A DNA stretch of 24,807 nt from assembly GCA_009668925.1 (NCBI GenBank), contig SBEK01000042.1, positions 1 to 24,807 on the forward strand, in the 5' to 3' direction. Source of the DNA: Deltaproteobacteria bacterium (GTDB lineage: Bacteria > Desulfobacterota > Syntrophia > Syntrophales > Smithellaceae). Within the stretch, counting starts at the first letter, position 1. Each line of letters starts with the position of its first letter. The position numbers were made by a program, and so were the translations under genes. The notes below the pieces were generated by a model. That model saw only the letters and a program-made list of their open reading frames with translations, was not told the DNA's origin and did not search any database. This document shows, piece by piece, positions 8,628-15,732 of this stretch.

Positions 8628-9473
8628 CTATTCAGTGATGTAACCGATTAATCGGTAGATCAGTTTCGCAGCCATGAAATCCGGGGCAACCATTCCCGGC
8701 AGGGGCGCCAGCTCCACAACGTCAAAACCACGAATAGCGCACTTTTGCGACACCAGGCGCAGCAGGCACAGAACCTCGCGCCAGGCAAGGCCTCCGGGCT
8801 CAGGCGTGCCGGTGGCGGACATGATCGACGGATCGAACACATCCAGATCGATGGTAATAAAGATATCCCCCCGCAAATCTTTACAGACGGTTTGGGCCCA
8901 TTTCTCATTCTCGAAAACGTAGTCGGCGCTGTAGGACTTCACCTTGCTTTGCGGCAGATAATCTCCTTCTTCCCTGCTCATGCTGCGAATGCCGACCTGG
9001 ACCAGAGGACAGATTTCGGTGATCCGTCTGGCCACGCAGGCGTGGTTATAGGGCGTCCCCTGATAACTGTCGCGCAAATCGGCATGAGCATCCAGTTGCA
9101 GGACGCTCAGTTTCGGATAGCGTTCATACACGGCCTGTATAGCTCCCAGTGATATGCTGTGTTCGCCGCCCAACATGACCGGAATCTTGTCCAATGCGAT
9201 CACGCGGCTGATCTTCTTGCGCACGGCATTGATCATGTTTTTCGGCCCGCGCGCATCCACCGCTACCGGCAGGGTCGTATGAATCCCGGCCAGGTAGGTC
9301 TCTTTCTTCAGCTCTTCGTCATAGAGCTCCATATTGGTCGAGGCTTCGATGATTGCGGCCGGTCCACGGCGGCTGCCGGGCTGATAGGTCGACGTCAGAT
9401 CATAGGGAACCGGAATGACAACGAACTTAGCGTCCCTCAGTGAACATGCCGGATAGATCCCCCCGAAATTCAT
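8628..9473 (-). CDS. speB: Agmatinase (agmatine ureohydrolase)
   Basis: A 281-residue ureohydrolase that splits agmatine into putrescine and urea in the cytoplasm. All six binuclear manganese ligands of the arginase/agmatinase fold are visible: His105 in GGEHS, Asp128, His130 and Asp132 in DAHAD, and Asp209 and Asp211 in DLDVFD. The length fits bacterial SpeB. The substrate call as agmatine rather than arginine, guanidinobutyrate or formiminoglutamate is strengthened by the arginine decarboxylase gene 26 nt downstream, which makes agmatine. GGGAAGAG lies about 5 nt before the ATG. Two small inverted repeats sit in the leader (9499-9516 and 9532-9553). Confidence 0.93.
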   Translation of the reverse strand: MNFGGIYPACSLRDAKFVVIPVPYDLTSTYQPGSRRGPAAIIEASTNMELYDEELKKETYLAGIHTTLPVAVDARGPKNMINAVRKKISRVIALDKIPVMLGGEHSISLGAIQAVYERYPKLSVLQLDAHADLRDSYQGTPYNHACVARRITEICPLVQVGIRSMSREEGDYLPQSKVKSYSADYVFENEKWAQTVCKDLRGDIFITIDLDVFDPSIMSATGTPEPGGLAWREVLCLLRLVSQKCAIRGFDVVELAPLPGMVAPDFMAAKLIYRLIGYITE

Positions 9474-9498
9474 AATTCTCTTCCCTGTTTTTCATGAC

Positions 9499-9553
9499 CG
9501 CTGACGCAAATCAGCGTGTTCAAAGTGTCTGGGGAGCCGCAAAACAAGCTCCC
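9499..9553 (-). repeat. Two adjacent inverted repeats in the agmatinase leader
   Basis: CGCTGA (9499-9504) pairs with TCAGCG (9511-9516) around a 6-nt loop. GGGAGC (9532-9537) pairs with GCTCCC (9548-9553) around a 10-nt loop. They fill much of the 192-nt gap between the LpxH-like gene and agmatinase. Neither has a following T-tract, so neither is an obvious terminator. They could be RNA hairpins or operator sites; the sequence does not decide. Confidence 0.35.
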
Positions 9554-9665
9554 GGAAATATGTGCTGTCCTTCTCTATGAAAAAGATCGGGTTTCCTAGC
9601 ATAAAGAAGGGAATCTGTCCAGTTTTTCGTTGATCCGGAAAACCCAGGCCGGCGTATCATGAAAA

Positions 9666-10445
9666 TCATCGCGGCGGGTAATAGCACATAAAGAATTTGC
9701 CGTTTTCGTAGTAGAGAAAAGAGTAGTGTTTGATCCAGTCGCCAAGCGTAACAAACGTTTTTTTCTTTCCCTCTCCGTCAAAATGGCGCAGCACCGGCTT
9801 ATGGCAGTGGCCGAGGATAACGGCATCATAACCCGAATTGAATTTCTTCATGGCCAGGGAGAGCATCCTCTCCACCAGATAATCGCTGTTGTCATCATTC
9901 AGCTGCTTGCTGGCATTGGAGGTCAGGCCGGCCAATCCCCAGCGAATCGATGCAGGAACAAAGCGCTGAATGTGATAAAAAATCCGGCTCCGGAGAATTT
10001 TGCGAAACATCCTATAGGTCCGGTCGCCATGATCGGCTGTATCCCCATGACCAACAAGCACCCGCAGGTGATCCAGTTTGATGTCCGCCCATTCTTCAAA
10101 GACTTCCATACCCAAGACATCGTTAAAATATTCTTCCATAAAGAAATCATGATTCCCTTCGCACAAATGGATACGCACGCCGCTTTTCTGCAATTCGACC
10201 AGGCAGCTGATCACCGGCCGGAATTCGGGATGGATGTGATCCTTTCGGCAAAACCAGAAATCAAAAAAATCACCAAGAATATAGAGGTCATCAATGGCTG
10301 TCTGCTCAGATCCCGTCTCCCCGGCATCGACAAGCGATTTTATCTTTCCCTCGCGCAAATCAGCCAGGAAATGAATAAGCTGAACGTACCGTTCGTCGGC
10401 AGCCAGTTTCAAGTGGGCATCGGATATAAAAACAGCTTTCATCAT
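9666..10445 (-). CDS. LpxH-like UDP-2,3-diacylglucosamine diphosphatase / metallophosphoesterase
   Basis: A calcineurin-fold phosphoesterase of about 259 residues. The five metal-binding blocks are in order, numbered from GTG 10454: SDAH (11-14), GDFFDFWF (61-68), GNHDF (100-104), GHGD (135-138) and GHCH (215-218). GDFFDFW is typical of LpxH and its relatives, which cleave UDP-2,3-diacylglucosamine to lipid X at the inner face of the cytoplasmic membrane in lipid A synthesis. It could instead be an LpxG/LpxI-independent relative with another nucleotide-linked substrate. Start: GTG 10454 is possible, but ATG 10445 has GGAAG 8 nt upstream and is preferred. It is divergent from kdsD, another lipopolysaccharide gene, across a 177-nt gap. 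Confidence 0.82.
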   Translation of the reverse strand: MMKAVFISDAHLKLAADERYVQLIHFLADLREGKIKSLVDAGETGSEQTAIDDLYILGDFFDFWFCRKDHIHPEFRPVISCLVELQKSGVRIHLCEGNHDFFMEEYFNDVLGMEVFEEWADIKLDHLRVLVGHGDTADHGDRTYRMFRKILRSRIFYHIQRFVPASIRWGLAGLTSNASKQLNDDNSDYLVERMLSLAMKKFNSGYDAVILGHCHKPVLRHFDGEGKKKTFVTLGDWIKHYSFLYYENGKFFMCYYPPR

Positions 10446-10512
10446 TTCAATCACTTCCGATCAGAATGCGATCGTTTTTAGCAAATAATACCGCGCGAAA
10501 CCATGATTTATT

Positions 10513-10594
10513 TTGACGGATATGTCAATCAGCAATTGATTCTTGTTTTGTCCGGCTTTTTTTGCTAGTTTTGCCCGTGCTCCCCGAAACGGGG
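10513..10594. promoter_or_regulatory. Divergent control region with small palindromes (lpxH-like / kdsD)
   Basis: The gap between the two divergent genes is AT-rich and must hold both promoters. It contains TTGAC-N6-GTCAA (10513-10528), an operator-like inverted repeat. Near kdsD there is a compact hairpin, CCCCG-AAA-CGGGG (10582-10594). No convincing paired -35/-10 could be fixed for either direction. Confidence 0.35.
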
Positions 10595-10622
10595 TAAAAC
10601 GAATACCGCGCAGGACAAAGAC

Positions 10623-11618
10623 ATGGGCAAAAATAAACAGACGCTCGAACTCGCTAAAGAAGTATTAAGAATCGAAGCGCAGAGCATCCTGAGTCTGCTG
10701 GATAGAATTAATGGGAATTTTACGAAGGCCGTTGATCTGATCTATCAGTGCAAGGGCCGCGTGATTATCACCGGTATAGGCAAATCCGGCTTGATCGGCC
10801 GGAAAATCGTCGCCACCCTCACGAGCACGGGAACACAGGCACTCTTTCTGCACCCCGTAGAGGGCATTCACGGAGATTTGGGAATTGTGACCAAAGAGGA
10901 TATCTTATTGGCCATTTCCAACAGCGGGGAGACCCGGGAATTGATGCCGATCATCAGCTCGGTCCGATTCATCGGGGCGCCCATCATTTCGTTTACCGGT
11001 GTGATGTCGTCAACCCTCGCCAAAAACAGCGATATCGTGATCGACGTGGCCGTCGAAAAAGAAGCCTGCCCTTTCGGTCTGGCGCCCACGTCCAGTTCCA
11101 CTGCGGCGCTGGCCATGGGAGACGCTCTGGCCATTGCGCTGGTTGATAAACGGAAATTCCGCGAAACGGATTTTTATAAATTTCATCCCGGCGGATCGTT
11201 GGGCGCCAGGTTGAGAGCGACCGTCCGGGACGCCATGGTCGTGGGCGACCGGATTCCCCGCGTGCGGACCAAAACGTCGGCTAAAGAGGCCATTGCGGTC
11301 ATCGACCGGATGAATGTCGGATTCGTTCTGGTGACGGACGGCAGGAATAATCTGCTCGGCATCATGACCGACGGAGACGTGCGACGGCTGGTCAACAGCG
11401 GAACCTCCTTCGAGGGACTGACCATCGACGAGGTCATGACGGCCCATCCGAAAACCATTGATGAAAAAGCATCGCTGGCGGAGACGGTGGAGTTCATGCA
11501 GAAGAAAGAAATCACCACTCTGGCCGTCGTCAACGGAAAGAAAAAACTCAAAGGATATGTCCACCTGCATGATATCTTCGGACGGGGCGGGTCGGTCAAT
11601 ATTTCTCTAACCTATTAA
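10623..11618 (+). CDS. kdsD: D-arabinose 5-phosphate isomerase (KpsF/GutQ family)
   Basis: A 331-residue cytoplasmic enzyme that interconverts ribulose 5-phosphate and arabinose 5-phosphate, the first step towards Kdo for the lipopolysaccharide core. The N-terminal SIS domain (about 35-180) has GIGKSG (51-56), HGD (83-85), SNSGET (99-104) and PTSSST (155-160). FHPGGSLG includes His188, matching the catalytic His of the family. Two CBS domains follow, roughly 205-262 and 270-328. Length and domain order match KdsD. AGGAC sits about 7 nt before the ATG. It is followed after 19 nt by the gamma-carbonic-anhydrase-like gene, probably on one transcript, and is divergent from the LpxH-like gene. Confidence 0.95.
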   Translation: MGKNKQTLELAKEVLRIEAQSILSLLDRINGNFTKAVDLIYQCKGRVIITGIGKSGLIGRKIVATLTSTGTQALFLHPVEGIHGDLGIVTKEDILLAISNSGETRELMPIISSVRFIGAPIISFTGVMSSTLAKNSDIVIDVAVEKEACPFGLAPTSSSTAALAMGDALAIALVDKRKFRETDFYKFHPGGSLGARLRATVRDAMVVGDRIPRVRTKTSAKEAIAVIDRMNVGFVLVTDGRNNLLGIMTDGDVRRLVNSGTSFEGLTIDEVMTAHPKTIDEKASLAETVEFMQKKEITTLAVVNGKKKLKGYVHLHDIFGRGGSVNISLTY

Positions 11619-11637
11619 CCCGGCAAGGGTGATCCTT

Positions 11638-12162
11638 ATGGCGCTTTATGAATTTGACGGCAAGAGGCCTCAGGTTCCATCTGATTCCTTCGTACATCCA
11701 AATGCGGTTTTGATCGGTGACGTCCGGCTCGGGCATGAGTGCCTGATCGCTCCGGGTGTTTCCATTCGCGCCGACTTTGGCCCGGTGGTCATCGGTGATC
11801 GCTCCAGCGTTCAGGACAATGCCGTTATTCACGTTTATCCGGGTTCCCAGACCATTATCGAAGATGACGTTACAGTGGCCCATGGCGTCATCCTTCACGA
11901 TGTCCACATTCATTCCCGATGCATGATCGGCATTGGCGCCATTGTCCTGTTTAACGTCGTTTGCGAGGAAGATGTTTTTGTTTCGGTCGGTTCTCTCGTG
12001 CCCAAAGGCATGCATATTCCCGCCGGAAAAATTGTTGCGGGCAACCCGGCCAAAATAACCAGGGATCTCACGGATAAGGACAAGGCATCGGCCAGAGACG
12101 GCATTGAAGCGTATCGCTATCTATGCAGGAAATATTTGGCAACGATGAAGAGTGTTGTCTGA
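11638..12162 (+). CDS. Gamma-carbonic anhydrase-like hexapeptide-repeat protein (YrdA/PaaY type)
   Basis: A 174-residue left-handed beta-helix protein built from hexapeptide repeats (IGDVRLG, IAPGVSIRAD, IGDRSSVQDNAVIH, VAHGVILHDV, IGIGAIV). Three histidines at the positions used as zinc ligands in gamma-class carbonic anhydrases are present: H65, H82 and H87. The family forms trimers and includes true carbonic anhydrases as well as PaaY-like CoA-thioester hydrolases, so the activity is uncertain. A C-terminal helix of about 30 residues follows the helix barrel. ATG 11638 has AAGGGTG 6 nt upstream and is preferred to GTG 11629. The stop lies only 25 nt from the convergent methyltransferase gene, with no hairpin between them. 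Confidence 0.85.
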   Translation: MALYEFDGKRPQVPSDSFVHPNAVLIGDVRLGHECLIAPGVSIRADFGPVVIGDRSSVQDNAVIHVYPGSQTIIEDDVTVAHGVILHDVHIHSRCMIGIGAIVLFNVVCEEDVFVSVGSLVPKGMHIPAGKIVAGNPAKITRDLTDKDKASARDGIEAYRYLCRKYLATMKSVV

Positions 12163-12187
12163 AATACAATTGATCCCGAAGTGATGC

Positions 12188-12994
12188 TCAGTTCGGCCCT
12201 GTCACAGACCTTTCATGAATTTCATTCGGTATTTTTTTTGCTTTGATCAGCAAGACCGTCGACAAGGCCCGCGGCATAATCAGGGCGTCCAGCCAAACGA
12301 GGGCGGCATATACCCGATTCCCCCATTTGAAAAGGGTAATGAACGCATCCTCCGGCTCCCGGTAAACCGCCGAGGAATCTCTTCTTGTCTTCAATTTTTC
12401 CGCAATAGACGCACACGCCGTAACGGCCAGCGTCGTTATCTTCTCCAGCGGTCCCAGAACTTTGCCGATCGCAACGGGGTCCAGTCCCGATTCTTTCAAC
12501 CGGGTTACCATGTCGGAGATTTCATAGCGCCGATAGTGTTTAACAAAGCGGTCATCATAGGAAAAATAGAAGCGGCGGTGCGGAAAGGTAATCACCAGGA
12601 CGCCGTCGGGTTTTAATACCCTCGAAATTTCGCGTAAGGCGCTTTGATCATCCGCCAGGTGCTCCAGGACCTCCGAAGCAATCACGTGAGAGAAGGAATG
12701 ATCCTCAAAAGGTAGATTCGCAGCATCCGCAACAACGAATTGCCCTTTCCCCAGCATCTTTTTCAGCATGTTCATGGCGGACAGCGACACATCGGAATAG
12801 ACGATACGGTCCCAGGAAGTGAAAACAGGAGAAATGCCGCTGCCGATCTCCAGAACGAGGTCCTTTTTTTCGTCGCGCATGACTTCTTCGACGGCATATT
12901 TTCGCAAAATGTAATTATACAGGAACTTTTTTAATGTAACATATTTCTCGTTTTCGAAGAAATCCTGAAAGCGATTTGGACACGGGTCGGTCAT
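12188..12994 (-). CDS. Class I SAM-dependent methyltransferase
   Basis: A 268-residue Rossmann-fold methyltransferase. Motif I is VLEIGSGISPV (E49, G51, G53). An acidic residue ends strand 2 (D68), D90 follows, and the post-motif SEVLEHL (107-113) matches the Methyltransf_11 (UbiE-like) group. The C-terminal half has amphipathic stretches (about 222-255) that could touch the membrane. The start codon overlaps the stop of the upstream glycosyltransferase as ATGA (12991-12994), with AAAGGTG 5 nt before it. A longer frame reaching 13072 would overlap the neighbour needlessly and was not used. Translational coupling suggests that both act on one substrate, perhaps a glycolipid or polyprenyl-linked sugar. 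The substrate cannot be read from the sequence. Confidence 0.88.
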   Translation of the reverse strand: MTDPCPNRFQDFFENEKYVTLKKFLYNYILRKYAVEEVMRDEKKDLVLEIGSGISPVFTSWDRIVYSDVSLSAMNMLKKMLGKGQFVVADAANLPFEDHSFSHVIASEVLEHLADDQSALREISRVLKPDGVLVITFPHRRFYFSYDDRFVKHYRRYEISDMVTRLKESGLDPVAIGKVLGPLEKITTLAVTACASIAEKLKTRRDSSAVYREPEDAFITLFKWGNRVYAALVWLDALIMPRALSTVLLIKAKKIPNEIHERSVTGPN

Positions 12995-13746
12995 GAATGC
13001 ACCTTTGGAAACAGGGATGAATGGCCGATTCCCCATTTGCTCATCCGGTATTGAAAAGACGTCAGAAGGCACCCTAAACCATACGTCACGCTGCGCCGAA
13101 AATTAATTGATGACGCCTCGGTGAAATATTTTGTCGGGCAGCTGATCTCGGCAATCGTGTAACCGAACCAGACGATTTGGGCGAGCATTTGATTGTCGAA
13201 CACAAAATCGTCCGAATTGGCTTCGAGAGGCAGTTGTTCCAGGAGTTCTCTGGAGAACGCCCGATACCCCGTGTGATATTCGGAGAGCTTGGCGCCCAGC
13301 AAAACATTTTCCGCCAGAGTGAGAAAACGGTTGAAGACATACTTCCAGCGCGGCATTCCCCCGGCCACGGCATATCCTCCCAGGATTCTTGATCCCAGAA
13401 CGCAATGATAGAGTCCGTTTCCAATCATGGCCGCCATCGCGGGGATCAATTTGGGCGTATACTGATAATCGGGGTGGACCATAATAACGATATCCCCCCC
13501 CTCTTCCAGAGCCAGTTTGTAGCACGTTTTTTGATTGCCGCCATAGCCCTTGTTCCTTTCATGGATGTGAACCATCGTCTGGGGAAGCTGTCGGGCGATC
13601 GCCGACGTTTCATCGTGGCTGGCGTCGTCAACAAGGATCACCCGATCAACAATCTCCTGCGCCATGACTTCATCATAGGTCATTTTCAATGTCTGCGCCG
13701 CGTTATAGGCGGGCATCACCACAATCACTTTTTTATTTTTAAACAT
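12991..13746 (-). CDS. Family 2 glycosyltransferase (polyprenyl-phosphate sugar transferase-like)
   Basis: A 251-residue GT-A fold enzyme. It starts with VVMPAYNAAQTL (9-20) and has the nucleotide-sugar acid pair DDASHD (40-45). The metal-binding DxD-like position is HPDYQY (91-96), followed by GSRILGG (118-124) and HTGYRAFS (158-165). The pattern resembles dolichol/undecaprenyl-phosphate glycosyltransferases, but no C-terminal membrane helices are present. ATG 13746 has GGAG 9 nt upstream. An upstream in-frame ATG at 13770 lacks a ribosome site. The gene is coupled to the methyltransferase by a 4-nt overlap. Likely role: transfer of a sugar from a nucleotide donor to a lipid carrier or glycan; the sugar is unknown. 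Confidence 0.88.
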   Translation of the reverse strand: MFKNKKVIVVMPAYNAAQTLKMTYDEVMAQEIVDRVILVDDASHDETSAIARQLPQTMVHIHERNKGYGGNQKTCYKLALEEGGDIVIMVHPDYQYTPKLIPAMAAMIGNGLYHCVLGSRILGGYAVAGGMPRWKYVFNRFLTLAENVLLGAKLSEYHTGYRAFSRELLEQLPLEANSDDFVFDNQMLAQIVWFGYTIAEISCPTKYFTEASSINFRRSVTYGLGCLLTSFQYRMSKWGIGHSSLFPKVHS

Positions 13747-14159
13747 CCTCTGCTTCTCCGATGACCCCATTTCGCACAGGTGGCTTCGCGGACAATCCGT
13801 TTTCAGCCCCCATCAAATCAAGGACAGAGCTCGCTGTCTGCGGCCCAGGGCATTTATTGCAGCATCCTGTTAACCCGCCAGTTATAAGCCGGAGCCCCTC
13901 TCCCGGCTTTGACCATGACAGGCATCTTTCCCTCCGCCGCGGGAATAAACCATACGCAGTAAACCGCCGCGGCGGCCTCCGCTCTGCAAACAGATGACTT
14001 AACGTATTTACACGAACTTCATGAATATTTGATATCACAAGAAGCCTTAAAAAGAAATATCCCGGCCGGAAATTCTGCCATCCGCGCAACGAGCCGTAAT
14101 CCGGACATTGAGAATAAATCCGCTCGTCGCCGGGAGGGTGATCCGCCAAATGCATCACC
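13747..14159. other. Gene-free stretch upstream of the glycosyltransferase
   Basis: About 410 nt with no ORF I would accept. The half next to the GT2 gene is GC-rich with CCGCCGCGG-type runs. The half near 14000-14060 is AT-rich and is the likeliest place for the GT2-methyltransferase promoter on the minus strand. No promoter pair could be fixed. Open frames in it (for example 13761-13997 on +) lack ribosome sites and family resemblance. Confidence 0.4.
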
Positions 14160-14200
14160 AAAAAAAAACAGGCTATGGATCCGATCCATAGCCTGTTGAA
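14160..14200 (-). terminator. Terminator of tRNA-Val
   Basis: A perfect 13-bp stem pairs 14168-14180 with 14184-14196 around a CCG loop. On the minus strand it is followed by a T-tract (the A-run at 14160-14168), starting 11 nt after the tRNA 3' end. Confidence 0.9.
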
Positions 14201-14206
14201 TTTTCC

Positions 14207-14281
14207 TGGTAGGCGGTACTGGGATTGAACCAGTGACTTCTACCGTGTGAAGGTAGCACTCTCCCGCTGAGTTAACCGCCC
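14207..14281 (-). tRNA. tRNA-Val (CAC)
   Basis: A 75-nt cloverleaf on the minus strand with encoded CCA. The anticodon stem is CTACC/GGTAG around loop TTCACAC, giving anticodon CAC (Val, GTG codons). The T-arm is GGTTCAATCC. The acceptor stem pairs fully, with a G1:U72 wobble. A promoter lies at 14293-14321 and a terminator follows directly, so it is a monocistronic tRNA gene. Confidence 0.96.
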
Positions 14282-14292
14282 AAGTGCCGTTT

Positions 14293-14321
14293 GCTATAGC
14301 GTAAAGCGTGCCGCATTTCAA
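14293..14321 (-). promoter_or_regulatory. Promoter of tRNA-Val
   Basis: Minus strand: TTGAAA (14316-14321) as -35, a 17-nt spacer, then TATAGC (14293-14298) as -10. This lies 12-40 nt upstream of the tRNA 5' end at 14281, so the leader would be very short. Confidence 0.7.
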
Positions 14322-14385
14322 GTAAAAAGACTGTCGCCTTTAAACATACTTTTTGACGGAAATTGAGAAATCAGATTTGCCGCCG

Positions 14386-14424
14386 GCCCTTCCGCCGCCG
14401 CGGCAATGACTGCGGCGGAAGGGC
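14386..14424. repeat. Perfect 13-bp inverted repeat downstream of thiolase
   Basis: 14386-14398 is exactly complementary to 14412-14424, with a 13-nt loop. The stem is very GC-rich. It sits 42 nt after the thiolase stop on the minus strand and probably marks the end of the fad transcript, but no T-tract follows it in either direction. It may be a factor-dependent or 3'-protecting hairpin. Confidence 0.6.
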
Positions 14425-14465
14425 TCAAACGACGTTTTCAACATGACGCTGGAAAGGGCATTTTA

Positions 14466-15659
14466 TTACAGCATTTCATAGATACCGGCTGCGCCCATGC
14501 CGCCGCCGATACACATCGACACGATACCGCGTTTTGCACCGCGGCGTTTCAGCTCGTGCAACAACTGAGCCGTCAGTTTGGCGCCCGTGCATCCCAGGGG
14601 ATGCCCCAGAGCAATGGCGCCGCCATTAGGATTGATGTCGCCCGCCCAATAACGGTCTTCGATTCCCACCACTCGGCAGGAATAAATGGCTTGGGACGCA
14701 AAGGCTTCGTTGATTTCATAAACATCGATGTCTTTCGGCGTCAAACCGGCCATTTTCAAGACTTTGGGAATCGCATAAGCGGGACCGACACCCATTTCCT
14801 CGGATTTGCAGCCCGCAACGGCATAATGCGTCAGTTTGGCCAAGGGCTTAAGTCCCAGGGCCTTGGCTTTTTCCGCCGTCATTAAGAGTGAAAATGCGGC
14901 GCCGTCCGTCATCTGGGACGCATTGCCGGCTGTGACCACACCGCCCGCTTTGAAAGGTGATTTCAGTTTGCCAAGATCTTCGACGGTCGTCGGCCAACGC
15001 ACACCGTCGTCCGTATCGAAAACAACCTTATCACGGATGCGTTTGCCGTTCTTGACCTTATACTTGAAAGCTTCGATGGGAATAATTTCTTCTTTAAATT
15101 TGCCTGCCTTGATCGCCTCATAGGCGCGACGGTTGCTTTCCACACCGAACTTATCCTGATCTTCACGGGAAACATTGTGGTTCATCGCCACATTTTCCGC
15201 CGTGTTGCCCATGTTGATATAAACATCCGGCATGCTGCCGTCGAACTTCCAATCCGGATTCGGACGCATCGCCGAACCACCCATCGGAATATGGCTCATG
15301 GTTTCACAGCCGCCGGCAATGATGATTTCCGACCAGCCCGCGCGGATTTTAGCGGTGGCATCGGCAATCGCCTGAATGCCGGACGAGCAGAAACGGTTGA
15401 CGGTCATGCCAGAGCAGGAAATCGGGAGACCGGCGCCCATGGCCAGAATTCTTCCGAGGTTCATGCCCTGTTCGCATTCCGGGAAAGAACAGCCGACGAT
15501 CAAATCGTCGATTTCAGCAGGGTCGACCTGCGGGACACGCGCCATCAACCCTTTGATGACCTGAATTCCATACGCATCGGATCTTGTCTGCGCAAGACCT
15601 CCTCTTTTATAACGACCGCCTGGACTTCTCACGGATTCTACAATTACAGCATCGCTCAT
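14466..15659 (-). CDS. fadA: Acetyl-CoA C-acyltransferase (3-ketoacyl-CoA thiolase)
   Basis: A 397-residue thiolase that splits 3-ketoacyl-CoA with CoA in the last step of beta-oxidation, or condenses acyl-CoAs in the reverse sense. The nucleophile is Cys91 in NRFCSSG. NEAFASQ carries the conserved Asn. His353 lies in GHPLGCTGAK, and the second catalytic Cys383 lies in CIGGGMGAA. The length is that of degradative thiolases. GGAGG sits 7 nt before the ATG. It follows the fadN-like gene by 73 nt on the same strand, the order seen in the fadNA part of the Bacillus subtilis fadNAE operon; no acyl-CoA dehydrogenase gene follows here. A palindrome (15670-15684) lies just upstream of its ribosome site. 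Confidence 0.95.
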   Translation of the reverse strand: MSDAVIVESVRSPGGRYKRGGLAQTRSDAYGIQVIKGLMARVPQVDPAEIDDLIVGCSFPECEQGMNLGRILAMGAGLPISCSGMTVNRFCSSGIQAIADATAKIRAGWSEIIIAGGCETMSHIPMGGSAMRPNPDWKFDGSMPDVYINMGNTAENVAMNHNVSREDQDKFGVESNRRAYEAIKAGKFKEEIIPIEAFKYKVKNGKRIRDKVVFDTDDGVRWPTTVEDLGKLKSPFKAGGVVTAGNASQMTDGAAFSLLMTAEKAKALGLKPLAKLTHYAVAGCKSEEMGVGPAYAIPKVLKMAGLTPKDIDVYEINEAFASQAIYSCRVVGIEDRYWAGDINPNGGAIALGHPLGCTGAKLTAQLLHELKRRGAKRGIVSMCIGGGMGAAGIYEML

Positions 15660-15669
15660 GATTTTCCTC

Positions 15670-15684
15670 CTTCATGTCATGAAG
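15670..15684. repeat. Palindrome in the fadN-fadA gap
   Basis: CTTCATG-T-CATGAAG is a perfect 7+1+7 palindrome directly upstream of the thiolase ribosome site on the minus strand. It could be an operator or a processing or pausing site. It shares only the short CATGA core with the upstream fad repeats. Confidence 0.35.
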
Positions 15685-15732
15685 ACGCGGGATATAAGCT
15701 TACAGACCGCCGCGCCTGTGATTTAATCAATA

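Noticed and set aside
13761..13997. 78-codon + strand frame opposite the glycosyltransferase upstream region
   Set aside because: No ribosome site, low-complexity Pro/Arg-rich product, and it overlaps the likely GT2 control region.
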